From the NCBI GenBank assembly GCA_964594235.1, contig CAZQMF010000027.1:1-24067 (forward strand): a stretch of 24,067 bases of DNA. Direction: 5' to 3'. Under the pieces are notes generated by a model. That model was not told the DNA's origin, searched no databases, and saw nothing but the letters and a program-made list of their open reading frames with translations. The translations under genes and the position numbers were made by a program. The stretch comes from CAYLHS01 sp964594235. Lineage in GTDB: Bacteria; Actinomycetota; Acidimicrobiia; Spongiisociales; UBA4744. This document shows, one piece after another, positions 1 through 7,872 of the stretch. Each line of letters opens with the position of its first letter. Position 1 is the stretch's first letter.

Positions 1-154
1 CCGCCGTTCCGGACGTCCGAGCGAACCTTCGACCTCAGCTCATCCTTACGGCGCTGTTCACTGAGCTCGCCCCGGTCGTGTAGAGGGCTTTGGACCCTGG
101 GCCGGTGGTCGCGCCCAGCGGTTGCGAGCCCTGGGTTCGCGGTGACGGGTCGGG
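1..154. other. Unassigned left edge, no gene recognised
   Basis: This is the edge of the window, downstream of the minus-strand tRNA. The plus strand has a reading frame without stops here, but its composition is what high GC content alone would give. I see no recognisable protein motif, start or ribosome binding site on either strand. It contains GC-rich, partly self-complementary stretches but no clear hairpin followed by a T-tract. It could be the end of a gene lying outside the window or ordinary intergenic DNA. Confidence 0.3.
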
Positions 155-226
155 AGCCGGAGCGGGGAATCGAACCCCGGACCTGCTCATTACGAGTGAG
201 CTGCTCTACCGCTGAGCTACTCCGGC
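155..226 (-). tRNA. tRNA-Thr (anticodon CGU)
   Basis: On the minus strand this folds as a complete 72-nt cloverleaf. The 7-bp acceptor stem pairs GCCGGAG with CTCCGGC. The D-arm stem is GCTC/GAGC. The anticodon stem GCTCA/TGAGC closes the 7-nt loop CTCGTAA, whose middle triplet is CGT, reading the Thr codon ACG. The T-arm is CGGGG-TTCGATT-CCCCG. The discriminator base is T and the 3' CCA is not encoded. It is transcribed divergently from the sigma-factor operon. Confidence 0.95.
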
Positions 227-236
227 GCAGGCGTGC

Positions 237-242
237 ATCATA
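237..242 (-). promoter_or_regulatory. Probable -10 element of the tRNA-Thr gene
   Basis: On the minus strand the hexamer TATGAT differs from the TATAAT consensus at one base. It lies 10 nt before the first base of the mature tRNA, so transcription would begin just ahead of the tRNA. No good -35 match is visible at the usual spacing. Confidence 0.45.
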
Positions 243-280
243 GCCGTCACCTCGCGGGCGGGAACCGAGGTGAGGCCGGG

Positions 281-286
281 TAACCT
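281..286 (+). promoter_or_regulatory. Possible -10 element giving a leaderless sigma-factor mRNA
   Basis: TAACCT fits the loose actinobacterial -10 pattern TANNNT and ends 7 nt before the ATG at 294. Transcription would then start at or next to the start codon, which would explain why no well-spaced Shine-Dalgarno sequence precedes it. A GGAAC motif at 261-265, like the -35 of SigH/SigR promoters, lies 15 nt upstream, but no matching GTT -10 is at the usual spacing. Weak evidence. Confidence 0.3.
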
Positions 287-293
287 CAGGGGC

Positions 294-860
294 ATGGCGG
301 ACCAGAAGAACTTCGAACGCGACGCGATGCCGTTCGCCCATCAGCTGTTCTCTACCGCGCTGCGAATGACCCGCAATCACGCCGAGGCGGAGGACCTCGT
401 TCAGGAGACGTACCTCAAGGCGTACCGTGCCTATGACAGTTTCAGAGAAGGCACAAACCTCAAGGCGTGGCTGTATCGGATCCTCACCAACAGCTACATC
501 AACCGATACCGACGCCAGATGCGCCGACCGGCGGAGACCGATCTCGGCGACGTCGAGGACCTCTACCTGTACCGCAGGATCGGCGACACATCGCAGGTCG
601 CGCAAAGTGCCGAGGACGAAGCGCTCGACATGTTCGTCGACGAGGACGTCAAAGCCGCTCTCGAGTCGCTCCCTGAGCAGTTCCGTCTCCCCGTGCTGCT
701 CGCCGACGTCGAAGGATTCTCGTACAAGGAGATCGCCGAGATCATGGATGTGCCGATCGGCACGGTCATGTCGCGGCTGCACCGGGGAAGAAAGGCGCTC
801 CAGAAGGCGTTGTGGGACTATGCAGAGGAGCACGGTTTCAGAGGTGCTGATCATGAGTAG
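294..860 (+). CDS. sigH: ECF sigma factor, SigH/SigR (redox/thiol stress) type
   Basis: An RNA polymerase sigma factor of the ECF group, 188 aa from the ATG at 294. Region 2 (about residues 13-80) carries the core-binding and -10 recognition signature AEDLVQETYLKAY (32-44) and the NLKAWLYRILTN stretch typical of the SigH/SigR clade. Region 4 (about 125-175) has the helix-turn-helix FSYKEIAEIMDVPIGTVMSR. An in-frame GTG at 270 would add 8 residues; I prefer the ATG because homologues start near FERDA and because of the -10-like motif just upstream. Its stop overlaps the start of the next gene by 8 nt. That gene encodes a zinc anti-sigma protein, as in the SigR-RsrA and SigH-RshA pairs that control thiol-oxidative and heat stress genes. 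The family assignment is firm; the regulon is inferred. Confidence 0.9.
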   Translation: MADQKNFERDAMPFAHQLFSTALRMTRNHAEAEDLVQETYLKAYRAYDSFREGTNLKAWLYRILTNSYINRYRRQMRRPAETDLGDVEDLYLYRRIGDTSQVAQSAEDEALDMFVDEDVKAALESLPEQFRLPVLLADVEGFSYKEIAEIMDVPIGTVMSRLHRGRKALQKALWDYAEEHGFRGADHE

Positions 861-1101
861 ACATCGATGTGAAGACGCGATCGCGAACCTCTACCTGTAC
901 CTCGACAACGAGATGAGCTGGCCTCACCGATCGGTCATCTCCTGGCACCTTCACCGGTGCGAGGGCTGCGTGAGTCGGTTCCGCTTTGAGGAGTACCTTC
1001 GGGTCGTCGTCAGAGAGAGCGTTCAAGAAGAGCCTCGGGAGGAAGTGCTCGACCGGCTTCGGGCGTTCCTCGAAGAGCACGAACCGGGCTTCGGGCAGTA
1101 G
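853..1101 (+). CDS. rshA: Zinc-binding (ZAS) redox anti-sigma factor, RsrA/RshA-like
   Basis: A small 82-aa protein with the zinc anti-sigma signature H-x3-C-x2-C (H32, C36, C39) and an N-terminal cysteine (C6) placed like the fourth zinc ligand of RsrA. The LYLYLDNEM stretch (13-21) matches the conserved first helix of RsrA/RshA. In this family the reduced, zinc-bound form holds the sigma factor inactive; oxidation makes a disulfide, releases zinc and frees the sigma. Its start overlaps the sigma gene by 8 nt, so the two are translationally coupled and should be made in matching amounts. The residues shown support a redox-sensing form, since both cysteines of the CxxC pair are present. Confidence 0.88.
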   Translation: MSRHRCEDAIANLYLYLDNEMSWPHRSVISWHLHRCEGCVSRFRFEEYLRVVVRESVQEEPREEVLDRLRAFLEEHEPGFGQ

Positions 1102-1104
1102 GGC

Positions 1105-2157
1105 GTGGGTTCCGGCTCGATTCCGTGGCATCTGTCCAGCCGTGTCGCAGGTAGGGTCGCCGGCACCTATCCCCTCGAAGACTCCTACCACGAGCGGATC
1201 TTGGAGTTGGAGGCTCCCGAGTACGTCGCAAAAGCCGAGCCGCTCGTGTCGGAAGCGACCGGCCTCGCCTCCACGGGAGCACCCGAGGTGCGAGTCGTGT
1301 CGAGGGGGGAGTGGGCCGTCCGAAACATCGAGTTCTTCGAACACCTCATGGGCCCCGTCGAGGACCGACTCGTCGAACGGTTCGCAAGGCTCGGCGCCGT
1401 GGGGCAGGGGGCGTCGTTTCTTGCAGGACGTCTGGTGGCCGCCGAAACGGGGGCCCTTCTGGGTGTGATGGCGCGAAGGGTGCTCGGTCAGTATGAGCTC
1501 GCGCTACCCACGAAACTGAACGGTGACATCATCTACCTCGTAGGCCCCAATATCCTCGCCCTCGAGCGCGCTCATCAGTTCAGGCCGTCCGAGTTCCGGT
1601 TCTGGCTCGCGCTTCACGAGTGCACCCATCGACTCCAGTTTCTCGGCGTGCCATGGATGCGCGACTACTTCCTCGACCTCGTCCAGCGGCTCGTCGCTTC
1701 GGCAAAACCCGAACCAGGACGTTTGGTGCGAGTCGCCGGCGAGCTTCGAACCGCTGCTTCCGCCGGAGAGCCGCTGATCGGAGAGTCCGGATTGTTCGGC
1801 CTCTTCGCGAACGAGGAGCAGCGCGCGCTCGTCGACAAGGTTCAGGCGCTCATGTCCTTGTTGGAGGGGCATGGACACGTCGTCATGGACCGTATCGGCG
1901 ACGAGCTGCTCGTGTCGCAGAAGAGGATGTCGAGCATCCTCAAACGACGCAGGACGGACCCGCGCATGGCCGCGTTCTTCCGCCTGACGGGCATGGAGAT
2001 GAAGTTCAAGCAGTACGAGATGGGCGAGCGGTTCATCCTGCAGGTGGAACGTGACGCAGGCTGGGACGCGATCGCCGCCGCATGGCGCGGTCCCGATTGG
2101 CTCCCAACCAGACGAGAGATCGAACAACCGACGGCATGGCTGCAACGGGTCGCCTGA
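1105..2157 (+). CDS. Zinc-dependent metalloprotease of the DUF2342 family
   Basis: A 350-aa predicted metallohydrolase starting with GTG, 3 nt after the anti-sigma stop. The zinc motif HECTH (171-175) fits HExxH, and a second conserved block EGHGHVVMD (254-262) probably supplies a further metal ligand. This is the actinobacterial DUF2342 family, some members of which are labelled coenzyme F420 biosynthesis-associated by genome context. No substrate is known to me. There is no signal peptide, so it should be cytoplasmic. Its position directly before tilS is conserved in actinobacteria (Rv3626c-Rv3625c in M. tuberculosis). What is unusual is the sigma/anti-sigma pair directly upstream in the same orientation, which may place it under thiol-stress control. 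Confidence 0.85.
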   Translation: MGSGSIPWHLSSRVAGRVAGTYPLEDSYHERILELEAPEYVAKAEPLVSEATGLASTGAPEVRVVSRGEWAVRNIEFFEHLMGPVEDRLVERFARLGAVGQGASFLAGRLVAAETGALLGVMARRVLGQYELALPTKLNGDIIYLVGPNILALERAHQFRPSEFRFWLALHECTHRLQFLGVPWMRDYFLDLVQRLVASAKPEPGRLVRVAGELRTAASAGEPLIGESGLFGLFANEEQRALVDKVQALMSLLEGHGHVVMDRIGDELLVSQKRMSSILKRRRTDPRMAAFFRLTGMEMKFKQYEMGERFILQVERDAGWDAIAAAWRGPDWLPTRREIEQPTAWLQRVA

Positions 2158-3461
2158 AATCCCTATCGGACGAGGTACTCGCTCTCGCTCGACTCCCCGG
2201 GGGTCCATGTGTCGTCGCCCTCTCCGGTGGGCCCGACAGCGCCGTGTGCGCCTGGGTCGCTTTGAAGGCCGGCGTTCCTGTGCGGGCGATCCACGTGGAT
2301 CACAGGCTGCCTACTTCCCCCGTCCTTCGCGCTGCCGCTGTGAAGATCGCCGCGAACCTCGGGATCGATATGGACACGGTCGAGGTGACGGTTGGGCCGG
2401 GCCCGTCGCCGGAGGACGCTGCTCGGAGGGTTCGGTACCGGGCACTCGAGGATGCCCTCGAACCCGGTGAGACGCTCCTCACAGGGCACACCAGAACAGA
2501 CCAGGCCGAGACGGTGCTCGGCAATCTCCTGCGCGGCGCGGGCGTGGACGGGTTGAGTGGAATCCCGACCCGCCGCGGCTCGATCGCGCGCCCGTTGCTC
2601 GATGTGTCGAGATCTCAGACCCGTGAGTTGGCGACCCTCCTCGCGCTCCCGTGGATGGAGGACCCCGCCAACCTCGACGAAGGACCTCGAAGGAACCTCC
2701 TCCGACAGAGCGTGATCCCGGAGCTCGAGCAGCGTCTGAACCCATCACTCGAACAGACGCTCGCACGGACCGCCCGCATCCTTTCTGAAGACAGGGCCGT
2801 GCTCGATCATCTCGCCGATACCGTTCCCTCGACGGTCGATGGCGGAACCGTACGGCTCCCTGCGACGCTGTTGAGCGTCATCCCCGTGGCCACCGCAGCA
2901 AGGGCGATCCGGCGCGCGCTTCGAGCCGTCGCCGGACCGCACGCAGGCGACGCTCGAGACGTGCAGGGCATCCTCGATGTCGCAACCGGAACCGCAGACC
3001 ATGCGGCACTCACCGGTGGGCTGACGGCCCGACGCGATCGAGCGATCGTCGAGATCGGTACCGTCGGCGAATACCCGATTCCGGAACCCGTCGAATGGTC
3101 CGTTCCCGGAACGGCTCGATGTGGTGGCTGGACGTTCGATGCGACACTCGCCACTTCCACTCCGATCGCCTTCTCGCACAACCGGCATGTGGAGGTGTTC
3201 GATGCGGATGGGATCCCCCCGACGCTGGTTGTACGGGTTTCCTCCGGTGCAGATCGCATCGCTTTTCGAGGAGGACACAAAACTGTCTCTCAGGTGCTGG
3301 CCGAGGCCGGTGTCCCAGCCTGGCAGCGAGCCCGCTGGCCGGTCGTGATGGCCGAGGACCATGTGATGTGGGTGCCAGGGGTGCGAAGGGCGGACGCCGG
3401 CTGGATCGATGTGTCGACAACACGCTACCTTTGGGTCCGCGCGACACGGGAGGATGTGTGA
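2136..3461 (+). CDS. tilS: tRNA(Ile)-lysidine synthase
   Basis: An N-type ATP pyrophosphatase that converts the wobble C of the CAU-anticodon tRNA-Ile to lysidine, so that it reads AUA and is charged with isoleucine. The PP-loop SGGPDS is at residues 30-35, followed by the family stretch IHVDHRL and the catalytic-domain motif GHTRTDQAET. The C-terminal part (about 320-441) matches the TilS substrate-binding and C-terminal domains and keeps a late VPAWQRARWPVV stretch. The length of 441 aa is normal. I chose the ATG at 2136, overlapping the previous gene by 22 nt; an upstream in-frame ATG at 2082 would add 18 residues with no family similarity. The stop TGA overlaps the hpt start. Confidence 0.9.
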   Translation: MAATGRLKSLSDEVLALARLPGGPCVVALSGGPDSAVCAWVALKAGVPVRAIHVDHRLPTSPVLRAAAVKIAANLGIDMDTVEVTVGPGPSPEDAARRVRYRALEDALEPGETLLTGHTRTDQAETVLGNLLRGAGVDGLSGIPTRRGSIARPLLDVSRSQTRELATLLALPWMEDPANLDEGPRRNLLRQSVIPELEQRLNPSLEQTLARTARILSEDRAVLDHLADTVPSTVDGGTVRLPATLLSVIPVATAARAIRRALRAVAGPHAGDARDVQGILDVATGTADHAALTGGLTARRDRAIVEIGTVGEYPIPEPVEWSVPGTARCGGWTFDATLATSTPIAFSHNRHVEVFDADGIPPTLVVRVSSGADRIAFRGGHKTVSQVLAEAGVPAWQRARWPVVMAEDHVMWVPGVRRADAGWIDVSTTRYLWVRATREDV

Positions 3462-4009
3462 AGGTCGGCAAGACCCTGATACGTGCGGAGGAGATCGAGA
3501 CGGCACTCGCCCGGATCGGTGGGGCGATCTCCGCCGACTACGCCGGAAAGGACCTGCTGATGATCGCCGTGCTGAAGGGTGCGTTCATCACGATGGCGGA
3601 TCTGGCTCGTCACATCACGATTCCCGTCGAATTCGACTTCATGGCGGTGTCCTCGTACGGCGCTGCCACCAAGACGTCCGGTGTGGTGCGAATCCTGAAA
3701 GACCTCGATCAAGAGATAGCTGGACGCCACGTCCTGATTGTCGAGGACATCATCGACTCCGGACTCACCCTCAACTACCTGCTGAGGAGCTTGCGTGTCC
3801 GGCACCCTGAGTCGCTCGAGATCGCCGCGTTGCTCGTCAAGAAGGACATCCAGCGAATTCCGATCGATGTGAAGTACACGGGGTTCGAGATCGGTCCGGA
3901 GTTCGTGATCGGGTACGGCCTCGACTATGCAGGCAAGTATCGCAACCTGCCGCATGTCGCCGTCATGGTCGAGGACGATGCGGAGGACGACGACACCACG
4001 ATCGAGTAG
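3458..4009 (+). CDS. hpt: Hypoxanthine phosphoribosyltransferase
   Basis: Salvages hypoxanthine (and guanine in many homologues) with PRPP to give IMP/GMP. The protein is 183 aa from the GTG at 3458, which overlaps the tilS stop (GTGA) and follows a GGGAGG ribosome binding site. The PRPP-binding loop VLIVEDIIDSGLTL is at about residues 92-105, the flexible-loop SSYG stretch at 65-68, and the base-binding KYTGFEIGPEFVIGYGLDY region lies near the C-terminus. The tilS-hpt-ftsH order is one of the most conserved in actinobacteria and Firmicutes. An acidic tail (EDDAEDDDTTIE) closes the protein. Confidence 0.93.
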   Translation: MKVGKTLIRAEEIETALARIGGAISADYAGKDLLMIAVLKGAFITMADLARHITIPVEFDFMAVSSYGAATKTSGVVRILKDLDQEIAGRHVLIVEDIIDSGLTLNYLLRSLRVRHPESLEIAALLVKKDIQRIPIDVKYTGFEIGPEFVIGYGLDYAGKYRNLPHVAVMVEDDAEDDDTTIE

Positions 4010-4059
4010 GCCGGGAACCGGAATACCATGAAAGCCCGTGCTGCACTGGTGGCACGCAG

Positions 4060-4068
4060 TGATACCGT
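4060..4068 (+). promoter_or_regulatory. Possible extended -10 promoter for ftsH
   Basis: TGATACCGT matches the extended -10 form TGnTAnnnT and lies in the 83-nt gap between hpt and ftsH. A short inverted repeat CACTG/CAGTG (4044-4048 and 4057-4061) sits over the place where a -35 would be. No -35 consensus is seen. It could let ftsH and the downstream folate genes be transcribed apart from tilS-hpt. Confidence 0.3.
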
Positions 4069-4092
4069 TGTCCCGAGGGGCCTAGGAGACTC

Positions 4093-5991
4093 TTGAACCG
4101 CACCTTCCGTTCGATTCTCGTGTACGGGATCATCGCCATGATCCTGCTCGTCGTCCTGCAGCAATACCTCGGCACGACACCGCAGTTGGAGCAGATCACC
4201 TACAGCCAGTTCTGGGACGACATCGCTGCGGGCAAGATCGCAACGGCAACCGTGAAGCAGAAGTCGCTCGTGGTGACGGGCACGTTCAAAGAGGCGATCG
4301 ACGGCAAGACCGAGTTCTCGGTCGACTACCTCCAGCAAGACGAGGACGAGATGTCGGCTGCGTTGCGCGACGCGGGTGTCGACGTAAAGGTGGATCCCGA
4401 ACCTGCGTCGTTTTGGGACATACTGATCACGTTCCTTCCGTGGCTTTTCCTCATCGGCTTCATGGTGTTCATCTTCATGCAGATGCAGGGCTCCGGGAAC
4501 CGGGTGATGCAGTTCGGCAAGTCCCGCGCGAAGCAGGTGTCGAGAGACATGCCGAAGATCACATTCGCCGACGTCGCCGGAGTCGATGAAGCCGTCGAGG
4601 AACTCACGGAGCTGAAGGAGTTCCTCCAATCTCCAGACAAGTTCCGCGCGATGGGCGCCAAGATCCCGAAGGGAGTACTTCTGTTCGGCCCTCCCGGAAC
4701 GGGCAAGACGTTGCTCGCTCGAGCCGTGGCCGGCGAGGCCGGCGTGCCGTTCTTCACGATCTCCGGATCGGACTTCGTCGAGATGTTCGTCGGCGTCGGT
4801 GCGTCCCGAGTCCGTGACTTGTTCGAGCAGGCGAAAGCCCAGGCACCCGCCATCGTGTTCATCGACGAGATAGACGCGGTCGGGCGTCACCGTGGTGCAG
4901 GTCTCGGAGGCGGGCACGACGAACGCGAACAGACCCTCAACCAGCTGCTCGTCGAGCTGGACGGGTTCGATGTCAACGCGGGTGTGATCGTGATAGCCGG
5001 CACCAACCGTCCGGACATCCTCGACCCGGCGCTTCTCCGTCCCGGTCGCTTCGATCGTCAGATCGTCGTCGACCGCCCCGACCTGCCCGGACGTCAAGCG
5101 ATCCTCGCCGTACACGCACGCGGCAAGCCGCTCGCAGACGACATAGACCTCGAGGTCCTCGCACGACAGACGCCAGGGTTCACCGGTGCCGATCTCGCCA
5201 ACCTCCTCAACGAGGGCGCACTTCTCGCTGCACGACGCGGCAGGGACATCATCGGGATGGACGAGCTGGAGGAGTCCATCGAGCGTGTCATCGCCGGACC
5301 GGAGCGCAAGAGCAGATTGATCTCCGAGGAGGAGAAGCGGGTCATCGCCTATCACGAGACCGGTCACGCACTCGTCGGGTGGGCGTTGCCGATGGCCGAC
5401 CCGATTCACAAGGTGACGATCATTCCGCGGGGCCGTTCTCTGGGTCACACGCAGTCACTTCCGGAAGAGGACAGGTACATCATGCGGCGCTCGGAACTGG
5501 TGGATCAGCTCGCCATGTATCTGGGTGGTCGGACCGCAGAGGAGATCGTCTTCGATGACCCGAGCACCGGTGCTGGCGACGACATCGACAAGGCGACCGA
5601 CGTCGCCCGCAAAATGGTCATGGAGTACGGCATGAGCGACCGGCTGGGACCCATGAAGTATGGCCACGCCAACGGCGAGGTGTTCCTCGGTCGAGACTAT
5701 GGCCGACAGCAGGACTACTCGGACGAAGTCGCGGCGTTCATCGACTCCGAGGTCCGCAAACTCATCTCACAGGCGCACAGGGAGGCCCGCGAGATCCTCG
5801 AGACCCACCGGAACGCGCTGGATCGGATGGCCGAAGTGCTCATCGAGAAGGAAACGATCGACGCAGAAGAGGTCGCTGAGATCTTCAAGGATGTTCCCAA
5901 GTGGCAGCACGCCGATAGGGACGGAGTGCGGATCCAGGTTCCCGGTGGCGTAGCGCCGGCAACGGGTGTCGTCGCGGCGGATCAGCCGTAG
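4093..5991 (+). CDS. ftsH: ATP-dependent zinc metalloprotease FtsH
   Basis: A membrane-anchored AAA+ protease that unfolds and degrades membrane and some soluble proteins as a hexamer. The order of parts is complete: a first membrane helix (about 8-26), an extracytoplasmic segment, a second helix (about 110-130), Walker A GPPGTGKT (199-206), Walker B FIDEID (256-261), the second region of homology with RPGRFDRQ (316-323), and the zinc protease motif HETGH (421-425) with the later acidic ligand region near DDPSTGAGDD. At 632 aa it is slightly short; it lacks the long disordered tail of mycobacterial FtsH. It starts with TTG after TAGGAG. Its stop abuts the folE start directly. Confidence 0.95.
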   Translation: MNRTFRSILVYGIIAMILLVVLQQYLGTTPQLEQITYSQFWDDIAAGKIATATVKQKSLVVTGTFKEAIDGKTEFSVDYLQQDEDEMSAALRDAGVDVKVDPEPASFWDILITFLPWLFLIGFMVFIFMQMQGSGNRVMQFGKSRAKQVSRDMPKITFADVAGVDEAVEELTELKEFLQSPDKFRAMGAKIPKGVLLFGPPGTGKTLLARAVAGEAGVPFFTISGSDFVEMFVGVGASRVRDLFEQAKAQAPAIVFIDEIDAVGRHRGAGLGGGHDEREQTLNQLLVELDGFDVNAGVIVIAGTNRPDILDPALLRPGRFDRQIVVDRPDLPGRQAILAVHARGKPLADDIDLEVLARQTPGFTGADLANLLNEGALLAARRGRDIIGMDELEESIERVIAGPERKSRLISEEEKRVIAYHETGHALVGWALPMADPIHKVTIIPRGRSLGHTQSLPEEDRYIMRRSELVDQLAMYLGGRTAEEIVFDDPSTGAGDDIDKATDVARKMVMEYGMSDRLGPMKYGHANGEVFLGRDYGRQQDYSDEVAAFIDSEVRKLISQAHREAREILETHRNALDRMAEVLIEKETIDAEEVAEIFKDVPKWQHADRDGVRIQVPGGVAPATGVVAADQP

Positions 5992-6567
5992 ATGGCCGGC
6001 GAACCCGATCTCGAAGCCATCGAGGGTGCCGTTCGGACGATTCTCGAAGCGATCGGCGAAGACCCGACGCGCGAAGGCCTCGTCGATACCCCGGCGCGCG
6101 TCGCCCGCCTCTACGCCGAGGTGTTCGACGGCCTGAGGCAGGATCCTCGCGAGATCCTCGAGCGGGTGTTCGTCCAGGACGAGCATCGTGAGCTGGTCAT
6201 GGTCAAGGACATCCCGTTCTACTCGATGTGCGAGCACCACCTTGTCCCGTTCCATGGCAAGGCACATGTCGCCTACCTGCCGAAAGGGACGCTCACCGGC
6301 CTGTCGAAGCTCGCACGGCTCCTCGAGGCGTATGCCCGACGTCCCCAGTTGCAGGAGCGGCTCACCACGCAGGTCGCCGACATGCTCATGGAGGTCATCG
6401 ATCCGTACGGTGTGCTCGTGGTGGTCGAGGCCGAACATCTCTGCATGAGTATGCGCGGCGTCCGCAAACCAGGATCGATCACTGTCACGTCGGCCGTTCG
6501 GGGAACGTTCGCACGGAACCCAGCGACGCGCTCGGAGGCGTTGTCGCTGTTGTTCGGAAGCCGATGA
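5992..6567 (+). CDS. folE: GTP cyclohydrolase I
   Basis: First enzyme of folate synthesis: GTP to 7,8-dihydroneopterin triphosphate and formate. The 191-aa protein has all zinc ligands of the family: C80 and H83 in CEHHLVPF, and C151 in HLCMSMRGVRK. The substrate-site stretch GKAHVAYLP follows the first motif. This is the canonical type IA enzyme. The ATG follows the ftsH stop without a gap and the stop overlaps the folP start (ATGA), which indicates translational coupling within the operon. Confidence 0.96.
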   Translation: MAGEPDLEAIEGAVRTILEAIGEDPTREGLVDTPARVARLYAEVFDGLRQDPREILERVFVQDEHRELVMVKDIPFYSMCEHHLVPFHGKAHVAYLPKGTLTGLSKLARLLEAYARRPQLQERLTTQVADMLMEVIDPYGVLVVVEAEHLCMSMRGVRKPGSITVTSAVRGTFARNPATRSEALSLLFGSR

Positions 6568-7397
6568 GCTGGCAGATCAGAGGTCGGGCTCCGCTCGATG
6601 GCCCACTGCTCATCGGGATCATCAATGTGACACCCGACTCGTTTTCGGACGGAGGAAGGTTCTTTGCGGCCGAGCAGGCAATCGAACACGGACGCAGACT
6701 CATCGCAGACGGAGCGGACGTCGTCGATATCGGCGGAGAGTCGACCCGGCCGGGCGCCAGGGCCGTCTCCGAGGAGGAGGAATCGCGGAGGGTGCTGCCG
6801 GTGATCGAGGCCCTCGTGTCAGACGGGGCGGTTGTGTCGATCGACACGTCGAAACCGACCGTCGCGCTGGCTGCAACCGAGGCGGGAGCGGCCATTGTCA
6901 ATGATGTCTCCGCGTCGCCTGAGATGGTGGAGATCGCGGCAAGGACGGGTGCCGGGCTGGTGATCATGCACATGCAGGGAACGCCGAGAACCATGCAGGT
7001 CGACCCGACCTATGTCGACGTGGTGCGTGAGGTTCGCGACTTCCTGGTGCAACGTGCCGCGTTCGCGGTCGACCGGGGTGTCGACAAGGGCCAGATCGTC
7101 ATCGATCCCGGCATCGGGTTCGGCAAGACGCTCGAACACAACCTCGACATCCTGACGCACATCGACGCGTTTGTCGCGACGGGCTATCCGGTACTGATCG
7201 GCACGTCCCGCAAGTCGTTCCTTGGGCTGCTCACCGGCGAGACGGTGCCCGAACGACGTGATCTCGCAACAGCCGCGACCACCGCTCTCGCAGTGGCCGC
7301 GGGGGTGTTCGCCGTCCGTGTACACAATGTCGCCGTTTCGAGGCCTGCCATGCAGGTGGCCAACGCTATGGTTCGAAACGCAGGGGTGGAGCAGTGA
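6564..7397 (+). CDS. folP: Dihydropteroate synthase
   Basis: Condenses 6-hydroxymethyl-7,8-dihydropterin diphosphate with p-aminobenzoate; the target of sulfonamides. The 277-aa TIM-barrel protein shows the two family signatures NVTPDSFSDGG (21-31) and GGESTRPGA, the DPGIGFGKT pterin-site motif, and GTSRKSFLG near the C-terminus. All are intact. The ATG at 6564 overlaps the folE stop by 4 nt, and the stop overlaps the next start by 4 nt (GTGA). Confidence 0.96.
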   Translation: MSWQIRGRAPLDGPLLIGIINVTPDSFSDGGRFFAAEQAIEHGRRLIADGADVVDIGGESTRPGARAVSEEEESRRVLPVIEALVSDGAVVSIDTSKPTVALAATEAGAAIVNDVSASPEMVEIAARTGAGLVIMHMQGTPRTMQVDPTYVDVVREVRDFLVQRAAFAVDRGVDKGQIVIDPGIGFGKTLEHNLDILTHIDAFVATGYPVLIGTSRKSFLGLLTGETVPERRDLATAATTALAVAAGVFAVRVHNVAVSRPAMQVANAMVRNAGVEQ

Positions 7398-7870
7398 CAG
7401 GACTCGAACCAAGAGCGTTCACGTGGGTGATCAAAGGTCGGCTCGCCGTGTGTGAGCGCATCGGTGGGTACGGAGTCCAGCATCGCCGTGTGCGGCGAGA
7501 AGAAGAGATCCTGTGGCTCCGCTCCCAAGCGAAGATCAACACGGTCGTGACACTCCTTGCCGGCGGGCAGAACGTCGCCAACTACCAGGAGGCGGGCTTC
7601 CGGGTCTTCCACGAGCCGCTGGTGGGCGAGTATGAGAAGGCGGACGTCGATCGGGTTTTTGTCACACTCGACGCAGCCCTCGCATCGCGCAGCAGTGTCG
7701 TGCTGGTGCACCGCGACCTGGTCGACGACACCATCGCGGGACTCCTCGCCGGATACCTGGTGCACTCGAAGCTCGTAACCGACCCGATTCTCGCGATCGC
7801 CATCATCCAGGAGATCGTCGGCCGTCCTCTTGGTCCGGAAGGCAGGGCACTCGTTCCGGTAGGCGCCTGA
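7394..7870 (+). CDS. Uncharacterised protein, probable degenerate dual-specificity-phosphatase fold
   Basis: A 158-aa protein lying between folP and folB with a 4-nt overlap on its left (GTGA) and 2 nt on its right, so it is clearly part of the folate operon. I do not know a named family with confidence. The order of elements resembles a small dual-specificity phosphatase: INTVVTLL, then an NYQEAGF-VFHEPL segment, a helix, VVLVH as the P-loop strand, a helix ending GYLV, and a final AIAIIQEIVGRPL helix. Where a phosphatase has HCxxGxxR(S/T), this has HRDLVDDT (106-113): the nucleophilic Cys is Arg and the phosphate-binding Arg is Asp. It should therefore be inactive as a phosphatase. A role in binding a phosphorylated pterin or another folate enzyme would fit the location, but this is speculation. 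Confidence 0.7.
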   Translation: MTGLEPRAFTWVIKGRLAVCERIGGYGVQHRRVRREEEILWLRSQAKINTVVTLLAGGQNVANYQEAGFRVFHEPLVGEYEKADVDRVFVTLDAALASRSSVVLVHRDLVDDTIAGLLAGYLVHSKLVTDPILAIAIIQEIVGRPLGPEGRALVPVGA

Positions 7871-7872
7871 CC

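Noticed and set aside
261..286. Full SigH/SigR-type promoter (GGAAC plus GTT)
   Set aside because: GGAAC is present but no GTT is found 18-20 bp downstream; only the -10-like TAACCT is listed, at low confidence.
3925..5448. A 507-codon open frame on the minus strand
   Set aside because: It is antisense to ftsH, whose catalytic motifs are all intact on the plus strand; long mirror frames are usual at this GC content. No protein motif was recognised in it.
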